Below, piece by piece: positions 52,110-64,000 of a DNA stretch of 64,000 nucleotides. The notes beneath the pieces are model-generated. The model made no database searches, was not told where the DNA came from, and worked only from the letters and a program-made list of their open reading frames with translations. A program made the position numbers and the translations under genes. Source of the DNA: Nymphaea colorata (lineage: Eukaryota > Streptophyta > Magnoliopsida > Nymphaeales > Nymphaeaceae); NCBI RefSeq assembly GCF_008831285.2, contig NC_045145.1:3202723-3266722 (forward strand). Reading direction: 5' to 3'. The stretch's first letter is position 1; every line of letters begins with the position of its first letter.

Positions 52110-55100
52110 TTAATCTAACCTCCTCAACAAATACTCTACCTGAACAAATTTTGTCAATGGCATAATCCAATCGCCATAGAGATCAGCAACCAAGCTTGGC
52201 TGGATTTTGTACTTCAATTCATCTGCTTTGGGACCATTTAGGTCGAGCTCTTGTCCATAGAGCTTAGCCTTGGTTTCCACTCTCTTCTTAACTGCTGCTT
52301 CCACTGCCTCATACGTTAGTAGATTCATCAATTGAGCCCCATCCTGAAAATCATTTTTCTTTGTGTAATGCCTGATAAAGTGGCAATTTCCTAAAAATTA
52401 AAGGACAGCCAGGGGAAGGGACCATACTTGGGCCTCAATTGCAGTTCTGTAAACAGCTGGTGACTGTTGGAACTTTGCCTCAGCTACAAATTTTCCATAG
52501 TGGATCCTCTTAGAGAGTGCCTGTAAAAGAGAGTAAAATGTATAAAGAGACTGGAACGAGTGAACCTGTGCGTTGGAAATCTACTATTCTAATCCTGTAC
52601 GCTTTTCATCTGAAAACTCCATGCGATTGAACAGAACTTCATGCTGACAGACAATTACTTTTACATGGTCCTTTGAAGCCTTAGCCAAAGTGAAGATGCA
52701 AGAACAAGGCACATAACTTGCAAGGCAGTAAAAAGGATGACAATATATGCTTCCAACGTTTAATATTCTCATCTTACATCTCACCACGGTTAATTAATCT
52801 CTGAGTTTGTAATTGGCTTAGAGTTTGGCATAATTGATTCCAATTTCCAATACTAATTTGAAGTCCCTATCAATAAAAAAACTCGTGCTTTGCAGTACTT
52901 GGTGAATACAGTTAAAGACACTGCAACTTTTCCATATTTCAGCACTAGACTTCCCTGCCCAGATAAGTGAACGCAAATAATACTTACACACATACATGCC
53001 TTCACACACAAACACAGACACAGAGTGTTACCCATATCCGTCTTTGTAAGAGAATCCCCAGAATGGGCAAATAAATGCTAAGTTTACCTGCAAGCATATG
53101 GTGTCACACACAGCACTGGATCCACAATTGCCATCGTTTCCGTCTTCTACCAATCTTGGAAGGAGATCCTTGAAATACATATCCCATACCCTAGGATTTA
53201 TATTGATTTTATCAGCAATGGGATGCAAAACCTGATGATAAATCATATGAATCAGTAAATTAATTAACTGAACTCAGTCTAACATCATCTAGAAGGCATA
53301 AATCATAAATTTAATAAAACTTGATGTGGCAAAAGTAATGCATGGTAACATCAAAGAGGGAAGTGAAACAACCGAGTTTCAGCAAGTATCAGAATAATCT
53401 GTGGCTCATGAATATCTTAATAGGTAGCCAGTCAACAGCAAGATTGTCAAACTGGATCCACAGTGAGTCAGTGACAACGAAAGAAAAAAAAGCATGTGAC
53501 AATAGTAATAGAGCCAAAGCAGAAGCTGGTTTACTTTCAACAGAAATAGATTCCTTGCAATCTCATGCCCCAAGATTTCAGAAACATATTCAAGTGTAAT
53601 TTTATTAACTTCACTTTTAACAACAAAGAAGGTCCACTGTATCTGTTGCACGAAACTTCTGAAAACCTCAGCATCTGAGATTGCACAAACAGGGGGTCTA
53701 AGATGTAGGCACGGAAATACATTTGCTTTATTACCCTTTTGAGTGATTCATCTTCAAAAACAAGAACAGTGTATAATTTTTTTTTCAGAACTGCTGAATA
53801 GAAAATTTCCATATAGGATGTATATAATTGGCTAAATTGTGGTAGTATTCCTTTTTGTAATGACTTGATGATTAACCAGGGGAATATGATTGAAGAATGT
53901 GATATTAAAACAAAACCTGGCCACTTGAGCATGACAATATAGAGAAATGGAGCTAAAGTTGCACCATTGAAGAACAAGAACAATATTTAAGACGTACTAG
54001 AGCAATCTGACATTTGACACCAAGATAAATCAATTTGCAAAGTTTAGTGCACTAAGCAATTTGGTAATAAACTGTTTACTTCTATGTTCCAATTCTAAAG
54101 AAAGATATTAAAAGTTAAGTTAGCATGGAATGCTAATCCAGTTCAGAAAGCCTACAAGTATTACCTGAGGATATTGCATTGGGGGCAACAGAGGTTCAGG
54201 CAAATCATTTGGAAAGAAAGGGTGCTCATCTGGGCTTTTATATCTCCCCACCTGAATAACAAAAGAAAGAAAAAACATAGAGATAGAATAGGGGGATCTG
54301 AATCAAGAAAAATAAGAGAAATTCCCAAGTAGTCATCTTATGCAGCAAATTAAATATTACCTGTGCATGAAGCTTCTCAGTCTCCTTGAGCATCAGCTCA
54401 ACCAAAGAACCCTGAGACCCATCGGGTAAGAGCATATTGCCCTCGTAAGCATCAGCATTATAACAGTACTGTGCCCGTTCAAGAAGGCTGAAGATTATGC
54501 TGTCTTCTTGTCTGATTAAAGAATGACGGATGCTCTCAAGAGTCAGACTTTCACTCTGATCGACCCTGTCTTTCTTCACCACTCTACATTTATTAAGGTA
54601 GGGATGGAGCAGAGGCTGATGTCAGTATTTAGCATACAATTGTCCACAGCGAAACTTAGCAACAGTATGCTCGCAAAAGCAAAAAGAATAAAGGAAATAG
54701 TTCCCTTGGACCGCCTATTTTTGAGATAGATTTTCAGGGATACTATTTGGTGACATGCATTTAGATCTGCAACAGTGAGAAAACCACAACTGAACTTTTG
54801 AGAAGGAAACATATATAATCACGTCTCTGTGCTCGCATGAAACTCTGGATATCCTAACATAATTATTTTAGTTCTGTCAAAAGAGTAAAAAGAGTGATAT
54901 AACAATAAAGAATTAAAGATCGGTAAAATGAAGAGGATGGAATATAAATATATCATTGAGGTCCCAATAGAGGTCCAAATTCTCTAAGAAAGGAAAAAGA
55001 GAAGGAACAGAAAGATCACAGGGCAAACGTTCCATCTTCAGACGCAAAGCATGAAGACCACTTTAAATGTTTCACAGCAAAAGTACATGGCAAGTCCAAA

Positions 55101-55531
55101 ACAAGAAGAAAAGAATTAAAAAAATGAAACATTCCGAGCAGTTTATTTTGCCTTCTTATTAAAAATGATTTCTTAAAAGTATCGATTCAGTTGACAAGCG
55201 CAAACAAAGAAGGCTACTTTAGGAAAATAAGAAGAAAAAGAAAAGAAAAGACAGGAAAACAATCTCTGTTTCTCAGAACAGGAACAGCAAGAACTAAAAC
55301 GATCGCGGTCGAGTTCCTGACATTACAATAATTTCAGTTCAGTTTCTCTTCTTCTTCTCCGCCATACCTGTCCGAAGATACAGCAAGAGCCACGACGGGC
55401 CGAATGCTCTTCCCTACAGACGCAAAGCGCAGAAAACATGCCCCTGGAGCAAGTCTGGGATTGTGGAGTAACACCCTCGAGCCGTAAATGGTCGAAGAAT
55501 TAGGAGACATCATTAAAGCCTTCGTCTCCAT
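52110..55531 (-). CDS. CM: chorismate mutase, plastid-type
   Basis: Chorismate mutase converts chorismate to prephenate, the first committed step to phenylalanine and tyrosine in plastids. Six exons in minus order: 55531-55368, 54583-54361, 54251-54165, 53231-53088, 52520-52428 and 52343-52110, all GT..AG and in phase, giving 314 aa. Residues 1 to about 52 are Ser/Arg/Ala-rich and look like a transit peptide. The AroQ-type eukaryotic domain follows: LTLESIRHSLIRQEDSIIF, FPNDLPEPLLPPMQYP, INPRVWDMYFKDLLPRL, CLQALSKRIHYGKFVAEAKF and the C-terminal helix ending VEYLLRRLD. One oddity is PLTKFVQVEYLL near the end, where Phe replaces an acidic residue I expect in this family. By synteny it corresponds to Arabidopsis CM3. 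A broken copy of its last two exons lies at 26.2-26.7 kb. Confidence 0.95.
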
Positions 55532-56081
55532 TGCTGTAAAAGAAGATGGCGAAGACGCTCTGGAATTTTGAACCAGAAAAAGAGAAGGAAACGAAAGCAG
55601 AGAGAGAGAGAGAGAGAGAGAGAGAAGCAGAAAACTTGGAATGGGTAGGTGGGTAGGACGAAGAAAACAGAAAGGACATTAGGAACGGGTAAACCTCGCT
55701 CTCCCTTGGCCACCTACCGGTAAGGGGAGATGGGAGAGCAAGGCCGCCCCCACCATTTCAAAAGCAGCCAAAGAGACTCCAAGAAGTGAGCACCAAGCCA
55801 GCTTCAACTCCTCTTCTGCAAGTCATCCAAGAACAGTCAATGTACAAATCCACCACTGCCTCGACTCAGCATTTACTCACCAACTTCTTTCAAATTCTCT
55901 GAATACCTAACAACGCAAACTAACCAAGTCCGACACTGCCACGCGCCATCCTCAAACAAGGCCCCTTCCCTTGACATTCCCTTTCAGGTCCTACTTTTTG
56001 GATATAATTCTAAATGCGGCCGCATTGTTTTGATTTTTCTGACACAGGCCTACTTGTGCTGACGACTGCCGGACTCTTTTA

Positions 56082-56232
56082 GTAAGCGGGCGGAGCTACG
56101 TGTGGGCATGTGTGGACAATTGTTCCGTAACAATCATTTGGCAAGCGGGCAGCGCCTAACCCCAGTTTTGGCAAGCGGGCAAAGCCACATGTGGGCATGC
56201 GTAGACAATTGTTTAATAAAAATCATTTTGGT
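56082..56232. repeat. imperfect ~92-bp-spaced direct duplication
   Basis: AAGCGGGC(G/A) followed by TGTGGGCATG and GACAATTGTT and AATCATTT occurs twice, starting near 56082 and 56172. A third, partial AAGCGGGCA lies between them. Confidence 0.75.
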
Positions 56233-58618
56233 TAAACCCGAGTTTTTGTATGTTTACATATAAATGCTCATGGTGAAAAAGTACGCGAAAACCTCTTATC
56301 AAATTTTTGAGGGTGACATGTGTATTATATCGCTCTTCCATTACATAATGCCTGGATGCAATCATCCTTACAAATGTCATTGAATAAATAGCCATTAAGA
56401 ACATTCAAATTGTGATACATGTGATTTGACTTTATGAGAAAAAAGCGGTTTATGAAATGATAGTTGTGCATTTAAGAAAGTAGCTTCAATTCTAACTAAA
56501 GGTTTTTAATGGTTTTAACGATAGTGGATGAAAATTGAAAATGTCTCACAAATGTATGTTATGGTCATCAGATCTATTAACTTAATAATGCAAATTCGAC
56601 AACTTCGGTTAACATTTTAAAGTTGTAATAAAATAGAAATTGGCAAGTTATTCGAATTTGTTAGAAAAGTTCATAAATGTAATTTAATTGGCAAGTTATG
56701 AAACAAATTAATGTATAATTTGTAATCAAGACAAGGCATTAACGTATAAGTGTGTATACTTGTAGAAGGTTTTTCCAAAAAGAGGGCCTCTTATGACTCC
56801 ACAACGGCCAGCTAAATTTTTTTAATAATTGATAAATTGTAATTGTTATTACTAGTTTTTTTTTAATGCTTACTTAAGGAAAACGGTGGGGTCATAATAG
56901 TCATAAGCCTCTAAGGACATGTTTTAGTGTCTGGTCGATTTTTTTTTTTCAAATGTTTACTTAAGAAAAACCGCCTTTGGTGTATAACCGCTAAAGTCAT
57001 AATACCTATATGCCTCCAAGGTTCTGGTTTGCTTCGGATTCTGGGTAAACTTACAATACAACTTTCAATTCGAGTGTTGTGTTTGGCAATCCAAAATAAT
57101 AACACATCAAAACAAATAACTATTGTTTAGGGCCTCAACAACATTGAGAAGTCTAATCCTTCTGTCCCTACCCTAAGGCTTAGTTTGATGTCAATAAAGT
57201 TTTTTTGCATAGTAAAATTACCACACTACAAGATTTGGACCTTAAATACCTTGAATCCACGGCTCAATTGTACTATAAATGCATGTTATTTAAAAAAGTA
57301 CTACCAAGTTGAAAATTGTGTTGCAAGTGCATACTATTTCGAAAAGTACAACGCAAGTTTTCTCCTTGAAAGCTAGAGGCAATTTAAATTTTAAATTACA
57401 AATGCATTGTTTTGAAAATGTAGACCACATTTGTCGTCTTCGAGAGATGCATGGCGATTATAAAATAAAGTAGGTAGGGCATCGACGTTTGTGTCTGTAC
57501 ATTAAATAAAATATATATAGCTTAGAGATAGTAACCATTGTTAATTACTTTGTAAGTCTGTATTCGATCATGCCATATGTAAATAAAATTAAAGCAAGAT
57601 ATTTTTATCTAATAGTTATACAGAACTTGAGACAATCTGGTATGCGGCATTTATATTTTAAGATTTTGTTCTTGGAAAACGGGTTAATTTCAGGAGGCCT
57701 AACGTTATACTAGACGGTATAAAAAAAGAAGGTTAAACATAGTGTTAATTTGTCCTCAAGAGAAAAAACAAATTTGCTTGAGATACTACATGCCATAGTG
57801 TGTTTATTACATTTAATAGCAATTTATTTTTCTGTCTATTTATTACGAGCACAAATTTACATTTAATTTTACGAATTAAACAAGCTGGACATGATGAAAT
57901 ATATAACTTTAAGGATCATTCTGAAAGAAAGTTATTAATGTAATCGAAATCAAGAGACCATTTGATGGTTTTATCAAACACTGCAGAAATATGTGTATAG
58001 ATTGAAAGGCTCAAGTTAATAGTTAATATTGTGAAATGCCTTTTAAGGCTATATCATAATTAAACATATATTGAAAAACAGTAATATAATAATCGTTACT
58101 CTTAGGCGTTTTCATTACATATAGTCATAAAACTAGTCTTGCAAATTTTGTTCTACAAATAAATATCTCTTTATATACATAAATACTTATGAGTGAATAA
58201 ATGAATGCAACTCTCATTATATAATAAGTGTAACAATTATTTTGAAAAGTTGGTTATGCTTTAGCCGAAGTGACATGCATGAAATACTTTGTGATCATTA
58301 GTCGACGTTATGAAACTTGTGAAGTTACCCATGTACAATTGCCTATTGTATTGTTATCGTTTTCTTAAAAGCTATTGAAAGATGCAGAGAAAAATAAAAC
58401 TTTCATGCCAGTTAGTGCCAGGGCTTGTGATAAGGACGAAAGCAAAAAGGAATCCAACAAAGATGTGTTCAAGAGAGAGATTTCAATGAACAAGGCAGGT
58501 CGTCTGGAGGTGGGATTTGGAAGAGGGCAAAAGAAACAAATAACATATGTAATTGGCAAAAATGGCGCAATATATGCATTCACATATCCTTCATGAAAAG
58601 TTATCCAGAAGTTCTCAA

Positions 58619-58703
58619 GGGGGTTGGTGCAACAACGTCAGGTGGGGGTTGGTAGGTGGTCAGTACAACGTCGGGTGGGGGTTGGTGGGTGGTCAGTCTT
58701 CAC
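58619..58703 (+). repeat. G-rich 33-bp tandem repeat
   Basis: ACAACGTC(A/G)GGTGGGGGTT followed by GGT(A/G)GGTGGTCAGT occurs twice in succession, preceded by a partial GGGGGTTGGTGCA. Several GG and GGGGG runs are close enough for G-quadruplex folding on the plus strand. Confidence 0.85.
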
Positions 58704-59354
58704 TTTAAGTAGTAGGGGCATCAACTTCTTGTGCTGCAAAAAAGAGGTCACAAATCTCCAAGTTAAAGTACAGTGGGGGTGGCACTATAATGAGAGGTTA
58801 AGTGGGAGTTTTGGCTCTCTACTAAGCAGGAGTTTTTGCCAATCACTTGGAAAAAACTCTCCTCAAGTTGCATTTGAGAGTTGAGAGGGGAGATCATTGA
58901 CGTTAAATTTGTCTTTGTTCTTGGTTTGCTTCTTGCTCTCAATTGCTTGTTTTCATGGTATTTTCTTCTCTACTTGCATTTCAATGTTTACTCTCCAGAA
59001 GTATCGTTAGAGCTTTGCATATGCTACTAAAACAAGATGAAAAATTTCTTGAATTGATTATGGGAATATACGCCACTAACACTAGGTTGAAATCAAGCAA
59101 ATTCTCATATATATAGATCAAGGGACAATTTATTATGGGCTGGTGTTTTAGAACTAGCACTGATAAAACTATTCATATTTATTCTGATGATGGCTGCGCA
59201 GGGTGCTGATCGCAACTCAATAAGAGTACTTGCTGTTATTTATGAACTAAATTGTATATCATGAAGTTCACAAAAACAATCCAGCATTAATGCAAAGTAT
59301 ACAACACAGAAGTTACCTATATCTAATCATGAAATCAAAATTCCCGGTATCAAG

Positions 59355-59390
<36 letters not shown>

Positions 59391-61076
59391 TCTGATCAAA
59401 TAACAACAGAAAATCCATGTAGAGATCATGAAAGGCATATATGATCAAATTAGAGCAATAAAACCAAGTAAGAGAGAGTCATGTGCGTATTCTTGGGATC
59501 AACATTCATCAATTGGATGTTTCCCATTTGTGCAGGTGTCAGTGTGCAGTAGCATAACTACTGAAGTTTGGCCACCTGCTGATCTATAGCATAATATGAA
59601 TATAGTTTTGCATTCAGAAATGAAACAATAAACATTGATAAGTTCGCATCAAACAAACCATGAATTTCCTTCAATACATTTGGTTGAATAAATTGCGTCT
59701 ATTTCCATAACACCCAACTTATAGACTTTAAATAAATGGTGCCATACTATGGTATCTTATGCTGCTTAAACAGAGAAGAGGTTACGTTTTCATGAACTTA
59801 ACTAGCAGCAAAGAAACTTAAATGCCTATGGTTCTGTCTTACCTTCATGAAAAACAGAGAAGAGGTTACATTTTCATGAAATTACCTAGCAGCAAAGAGA
59901 CGTAAATATCTATGATTCTATCTTACCTGCATGAATAGTCTACATTTAAATTAGGGCTAAGAGTGTGCATCTTTATTAAGGGAGTGGATCCATCGCTGTC
60001 TTTCCAGTCATATGCTTATATATGTTCCTTTTGTGAGTGAAGGGCATGCTTTAAGTTCAACAACTTTTATTACAGGGTTAATTCAACCATTAATTTTCTC
60101 TGAAAAGAATGCAAATTTGAGGTATACAAAGTCGGATTCTCCACCTATACAACTAATTATAATACCAAAAAAAATCAACCAGAGCAGCCACTGATATGCC
60201 ACTAATTCATTCTCATAAATTCCATTTCCAAACTAAACTCAGAAGACTATATGCCACTCAATTTCATTGGTTTTTATATGTAGATCAGTATATGTATCAT
60301 GCATGCTTCGACTGATATTTTACACATAGTAACAGAAGGAAACACACATTACTTGCATAGATTTCGAGATCAAACCATTTTGATTCACAATTGCAGACCT
60401 CATTATTGAAACATCTGAGTTGGACATGTCATTTGTTGAACAAACCTCATTAAACTTCTGCACAACAAAATTTAGCCATGTGGTTCTGCAGACAATTTCC
60501 AAAACAAAGACAATATCAAATGCTGTAAGAGTTAAAGATGGTCTCATAGACAATTTGACGGGGATCTCTTACTTACACCCTATACTCTACATGAAGCAAA
60601 TCCCTGACCTTGTTTCCTTCTTTTGAGCATAATTGAGAACACAACATTTCAACAAAGCTGTTACCGTCCCTACATGAAAATGACTGTTAAAAAATCGAAG
60701 GTACCGATGATTTGATCTCTGACTCCGAGGATGAAGCGGGATTCTGAAGTTAAATGGTTAAGATTGCCTGTTCTAGATCTAATGAATCAAATTTTGATGG
60801 CCATTGCTAGTGGAGACTTCTTCAGATGGTGATCTGCGACAAGATTATAACATGGATTGGGAATTTCAACTGCTTGCAGCCTTTTGTTGAAGCTCATTCT
60901 TGCTTTCACTTGAGAAACTTTACCACGAGAGAACCACAACCATTTTCTCAACAAAGAAATTTAAGGACATCACGTGTATGTAGGGGCAGAGCCAGAATTT
61001 TTTTCGGGGGTGGGCCAAGAGGAGCGATAGGTCGGACCAAGAGGAGTGACGGGTCGAGCCAAACTAAAAAAATTTG

Positions 61077-61155
61077 ATTTTTTCAATATAATTTTTTTTT
61101 CCTGCGTTCACCCATGCTTTTTTCAATATAATTTTTTTTTCCTGCGTTCACCCAA
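61077..61155. repeat. 40-bp tandem duplication in a repeat remnant
   Basis: A unit beginning TTTCAATATAATTT and containing CCTGCGTTCACCCA is repeated with a 40-bp period at 61081 and 61121. It lies within a remnant bounded by AGGGGCAGAGCCAG (about 60984) and CCACCCCTGC (about 61185), likely a degraded mobile element. Confidence 0.8.
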
Positions 61156-61615
61156 GCCATGGCCCAAGCCCCCCCCCTCCATCCACCCCTGCTCATCATG
61201 TTGGGCGAGTAAAGAACGTGGGCTTGGTACCAAGAACTTGTCCAATCAAATTCGTTTGGGAATTTCGTTTCTTCATCATGTCAGCACGCGTGACATGAAA
61301 CCAAACCTTCTTCTTGGCAAAAGAGTCAATTTCATATTTTTGTTTTGATCGCGAGTAAAGAAACTGTGGGTTCAAGAATCACTGGCCTAACTGTTTGGCC
61401 TGTGGAAATTTTCTTCATTGTCATTCCCGTCCTTTAGAAGCCCAGGTTTAAGAACACTTTTTTTTTTTTGTAAACATGCATTACAAGACTAGAGTTGAAC
61501 ATTTCTGTTTATGATGAAGCATAATAACCATTTACACTTCACAACAAGTTATGAAGCCAGTGACATTTTGAAGGAATTGATTTGTGTCTTCTGCATTTGG
61601 GCATGTCAACGGACC

Positions 61616-64000
61616 TAGAGTGTTAAGCACACCTCAGGAAGTGACGCGAAGTGAATAGAAAAAAAAGATAGTTCATTAGACGGCGGAATTCGAGGCATTG
61701 GTGGATGCGTGTATCAATCCCAATCCTGATGTGGCCTGCAACAAGCGAATGCTACCCATCTTTGTGTCTCTAACGGATCCCACTCAAAGGGAGTATTGGT
61801 TTAAAGTTCTGTTCACCCTTCTCTTGAACATTAGCTTGACCAATATAACTTGACCAACATTAGCTCTAACGGATCACATTCCAAATGTCGTTCATCAAGA
61901 GTACCAATGACCCTTAGCATCTCAGAACTAAAAACCTTTCTTTTTCTGAGAAAAACTTTTTCCCCTAACATGAAGTTTTGGCTTCATACATACCGAGCAT
62001 TTTAAAACTTCACTTTATGCTGAGGTGAAATCCGGTGTCTGTAGGTTCCAAGCAATTTAGTAGCATCAAGGAGACACTTGATGTGCTATCGCGCCATTGT
62101 CATCCTTGGACATATTATAGATGTACTCACTTCATTCTACGTGTACATGCTAGAAAATAGATGTATTTTTTTATACAAGGTGTTCGAAGTTTCCCACATT
62201 TTGAAGACCATTTTTCAAAAAGGGTTCATTTGTTATCTAGTAAGAGCATGTAAGTATACATAAAATGACTATTTTTAAAAAAGGATTCCTTTGTTATCTA
62301 GTAAGGACATTCACGTGTACATGCTAGGACATAAATGTCTTTTTTCTATAAGTTGGTCAAAGTTTCCAACACATTTTAAAAAACTCTTTTTAAAAAATGG
62401 TTCCTTTGTTATCTATTAAGGGCATCCACGTGTAAATGCTAATAAATAAATGTCTTTTTTTACAAGGTATTTGAAGTTTCTCATACATTTTGAAGACCAT
62501 TTTAAAAAGAGGTGTTTTTGTTATCTAGTAAGGGCATTTAGGTATACATGTTAAGAAATAAATGTCTTTTTTATACATGGTATTTGAATTTTTCCATATA
62601 TTTTATAAAACACGTGCTTTTGTTATCTTGTAAGGGCATTTACGTGTACATGCTAGAAAATAAATGTCTTTTTGCCGCTATGTATTCACATTTTAAAAAA
62701 CTCTTTTTAAAAAATGGTTCCTTTGTTATCTATTAAGGGCATCCACGTGTAAATGCTAATAAATAAATGTCTTTTTTTACAAGGTATTTGAAGTTTCTCA
62801 TACATTTTGAAGACCATTTTAAAAAGAGGTGTTTTTGTTATCTAGTAAGGGCATTTAGGTATACATGTTAAGAAATAAATGTCCTTTTTATACATGGTAT
62901 TTGAATTTTTCCATATATTTTATAAAACACGTGCTTTTGTTATCTTATAAGGGCATCTACGTGTACATGCTAGAAAATAAATGTCTTTTTTCCGCTATGT
63001 ATTCACATTTTAAAAAACTCTTTTTAAAAAATGGTTCCTTTGTTATCTATTAAGGGCATCCACGTGTAAATGCTAATAAATAAATGTCTTTTTTTACAAG
63101 GTATTTGAAGTTTCTCATACATTTTGAAGACCATTTTTAAAAAGGGGTTCATTTGTTATCTGGTAAGGGTATGTACGTATGCATGTTAGAAAATATTTTT
63201 TTTTTTCTACAAGGTGTAGGTGTTTGATGTTTCTCATAAATTTTAAAGACCTTTTTAAAAAGGGATGCACACACAGAGCCATAAAAAATATATATTTTTA
63301 TATTGGTATTTCTAATTATCCTTCACGAACCCCTTTTTAAAAATGGTCTTAAGCACACCGTAGGAAGTGGCGCGAAGCGAATAGGAAAAAAGATAATTCC
63401 TTAGACGGCGGAATTCGAGGCAATGGTGGATGTGTTTATCAATCCCAATCCTGATGCGGCTTGCACAAGCGAATGCTACCCATCTTTGAGTATCTAACTA
63501 ATCCCACTCAAAGGGAGTATTGGCTTAAAGTTGCGTTTGAGTCTTTTCTTAAACATTAGCTTGACCAACATTAGCTTTAACGGATCACAATATAAATGTC
63601 GTTCATCAAGAGTACTAATGACCCTTAGCATCTCAGAACCAAAAACATTTTTTTTTCTAGAAAAACTTTTTCCCCTAACATGAAGTTTTGGTTTCATACA
63701 TACCGAAGATTGTAAAACTTCACTTTTTGCCATGGTGGAATCCGTTGTTTGTAGGTTCCAAGCAATCTAATAGCATCAAGGAGACACTAAATGTGCTATC
63801 GCGCCGTTGTCATCCTTGGACCTACTATAGATGTATTTACTTCATTCTACGTGTTAATGTTAGAAAATAGATGTATTTTTTATACAATGTGTTCGAAGTT
63901 TTCCACATTTTGAAAACTCTTTCTAAAAAAGGGTTCATTTGTTACATGGTAAGTGCATTTACGTATACATGCTATGAAATTGATGTCTTTTTTTACAATG
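61616..64000. repeat. nested tandem array (~1.72-kb unit containing 100-116-bp monomers)
   Basis: A 0.6-kb block starting TTAAGCACACC near 61623 recurs at 63349, with CTATCGCGCC and CCTAACATGAAGTTTTG shared in the same order, an offset of about 1.71-1.73 kb. Between them lies an array of at least nine diverged monomers with TTGTTATCTA(G)TAAGGGCAT at 61- to 116-bp spacing. Within it a 317-bp higher-order unit of three monomers is duplicated almost identically (62408-62724 and 62725-63041). Monomers resume at about 63900 and run past the window end. No protein motif is present; short ORFs here are duplicated chance frames. Confidence 0.88.

Larger units (their letters stand above)
55532..61615. 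other. intergenic, no gene recognised
   Basis: The first 150 bp upstream of the chorismate mutase ATG hold an (AG)n tract (about 55600-55624) that is probably leader or promoter. Beyond that I see AT-rich DNA with a ~92-bp-spaced duplication at 56082-56232, a G-rich tandem repeat at 58619-58703, a (TA)n tract at about 59355-59388 and a 40-bp tandem duplication at 61077-61155. The ORF at 58375-58596 is lysine-rich and unassigned. Confidence 0.5.

Noticed and set aside
62548-63053. Two near-identical 62-aa ORFs 317 bp apart, suggesting a duplicated small gene
   Set aside because: They are chance frames in the higher-order satellite duplication; changes are not biased to silent sites as far as can be seen.

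Overview
This is a nuclear window from a flowering plant. The genes are rich in introns with canonical GT..AG borders. Intergenic DNA and introns are AT-rich and full of TA, CT and AG microsatellites, MITE-like elements and a Ty1/copia retrotransposon. The species cannot be fixed from the sequence alone. Exon models below were built by hand from splice sites, reading phase and remembered family motifs; no database search was run.

Layout: 1-4.6 kb is AT-rich intergenic DNA with a large imperfect inverted repeat (about 2.1-3.25 kb). A five-exon eIF5A gene lies at 4.6-9.4 kb (minus). A nine-exon BUB3.3-like WD40 spindle-checkpoint gene spans 12.3-25.3 kb (minus); its fifth intron holds a very young 5.34-kb copia element (15,081-20,420) with 181-bp LTRs that differ at one base and a perfect CACAT target duplication. 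A decayed genomic copy of the chorismate mutase 3' end lies at 26.2-26.7 kb. A twelve-exon organellar methionyl-tRNA synthetase occupies 27.0-34.0 kb (plus). The plastid division factor MinE is at 35.3-39.5 kb (minus), followed by a rearranged U6 snRNA pseudogene near 40.9 kb. A DUF538 gene is at 42.6-46.2 kb (minus) and carries a 181-bp MITE in its intron 2. Repeat-rich DNA with no convincing gene runs from 46.2 to 52.1 kb. Plastid-type chorismate mutase is at 52.1-55.5 kb (minus). From 55.6 kb to the end I see no gene, and the last 2.4 kb is a nested satellite-like tandem array.

All six host genes are complete, with in-phase exons and family-typical lengths: 159, 332, 617, 245, 173 and 314 aa. 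They are housekeeping or plastid functions and are not an operon or a pathway cluster. What links them is ancestry: chorismate mutase, MinE, BUB3.3 and eIF5A are the same neighbours that I recall close together on Arabidopsis chromosome 1 (At1g69370, At1g69390, At1g69400, At1g69410), so the window preserves a conserved block that has been expanded by repeats and other genes.

I found no clearly new biological system. The most notable signals are the recent sense-oriented copia insertion inside BUB3.3, the displaced chorismate mutase fragment, the mosaic U6 pseudogene, a perfect 31-bp-arm hairpin at 10.9 kb, a GC-rich inverted-repeat-bounded insert at 49.5 kb, and the nested tandem array at the right end.
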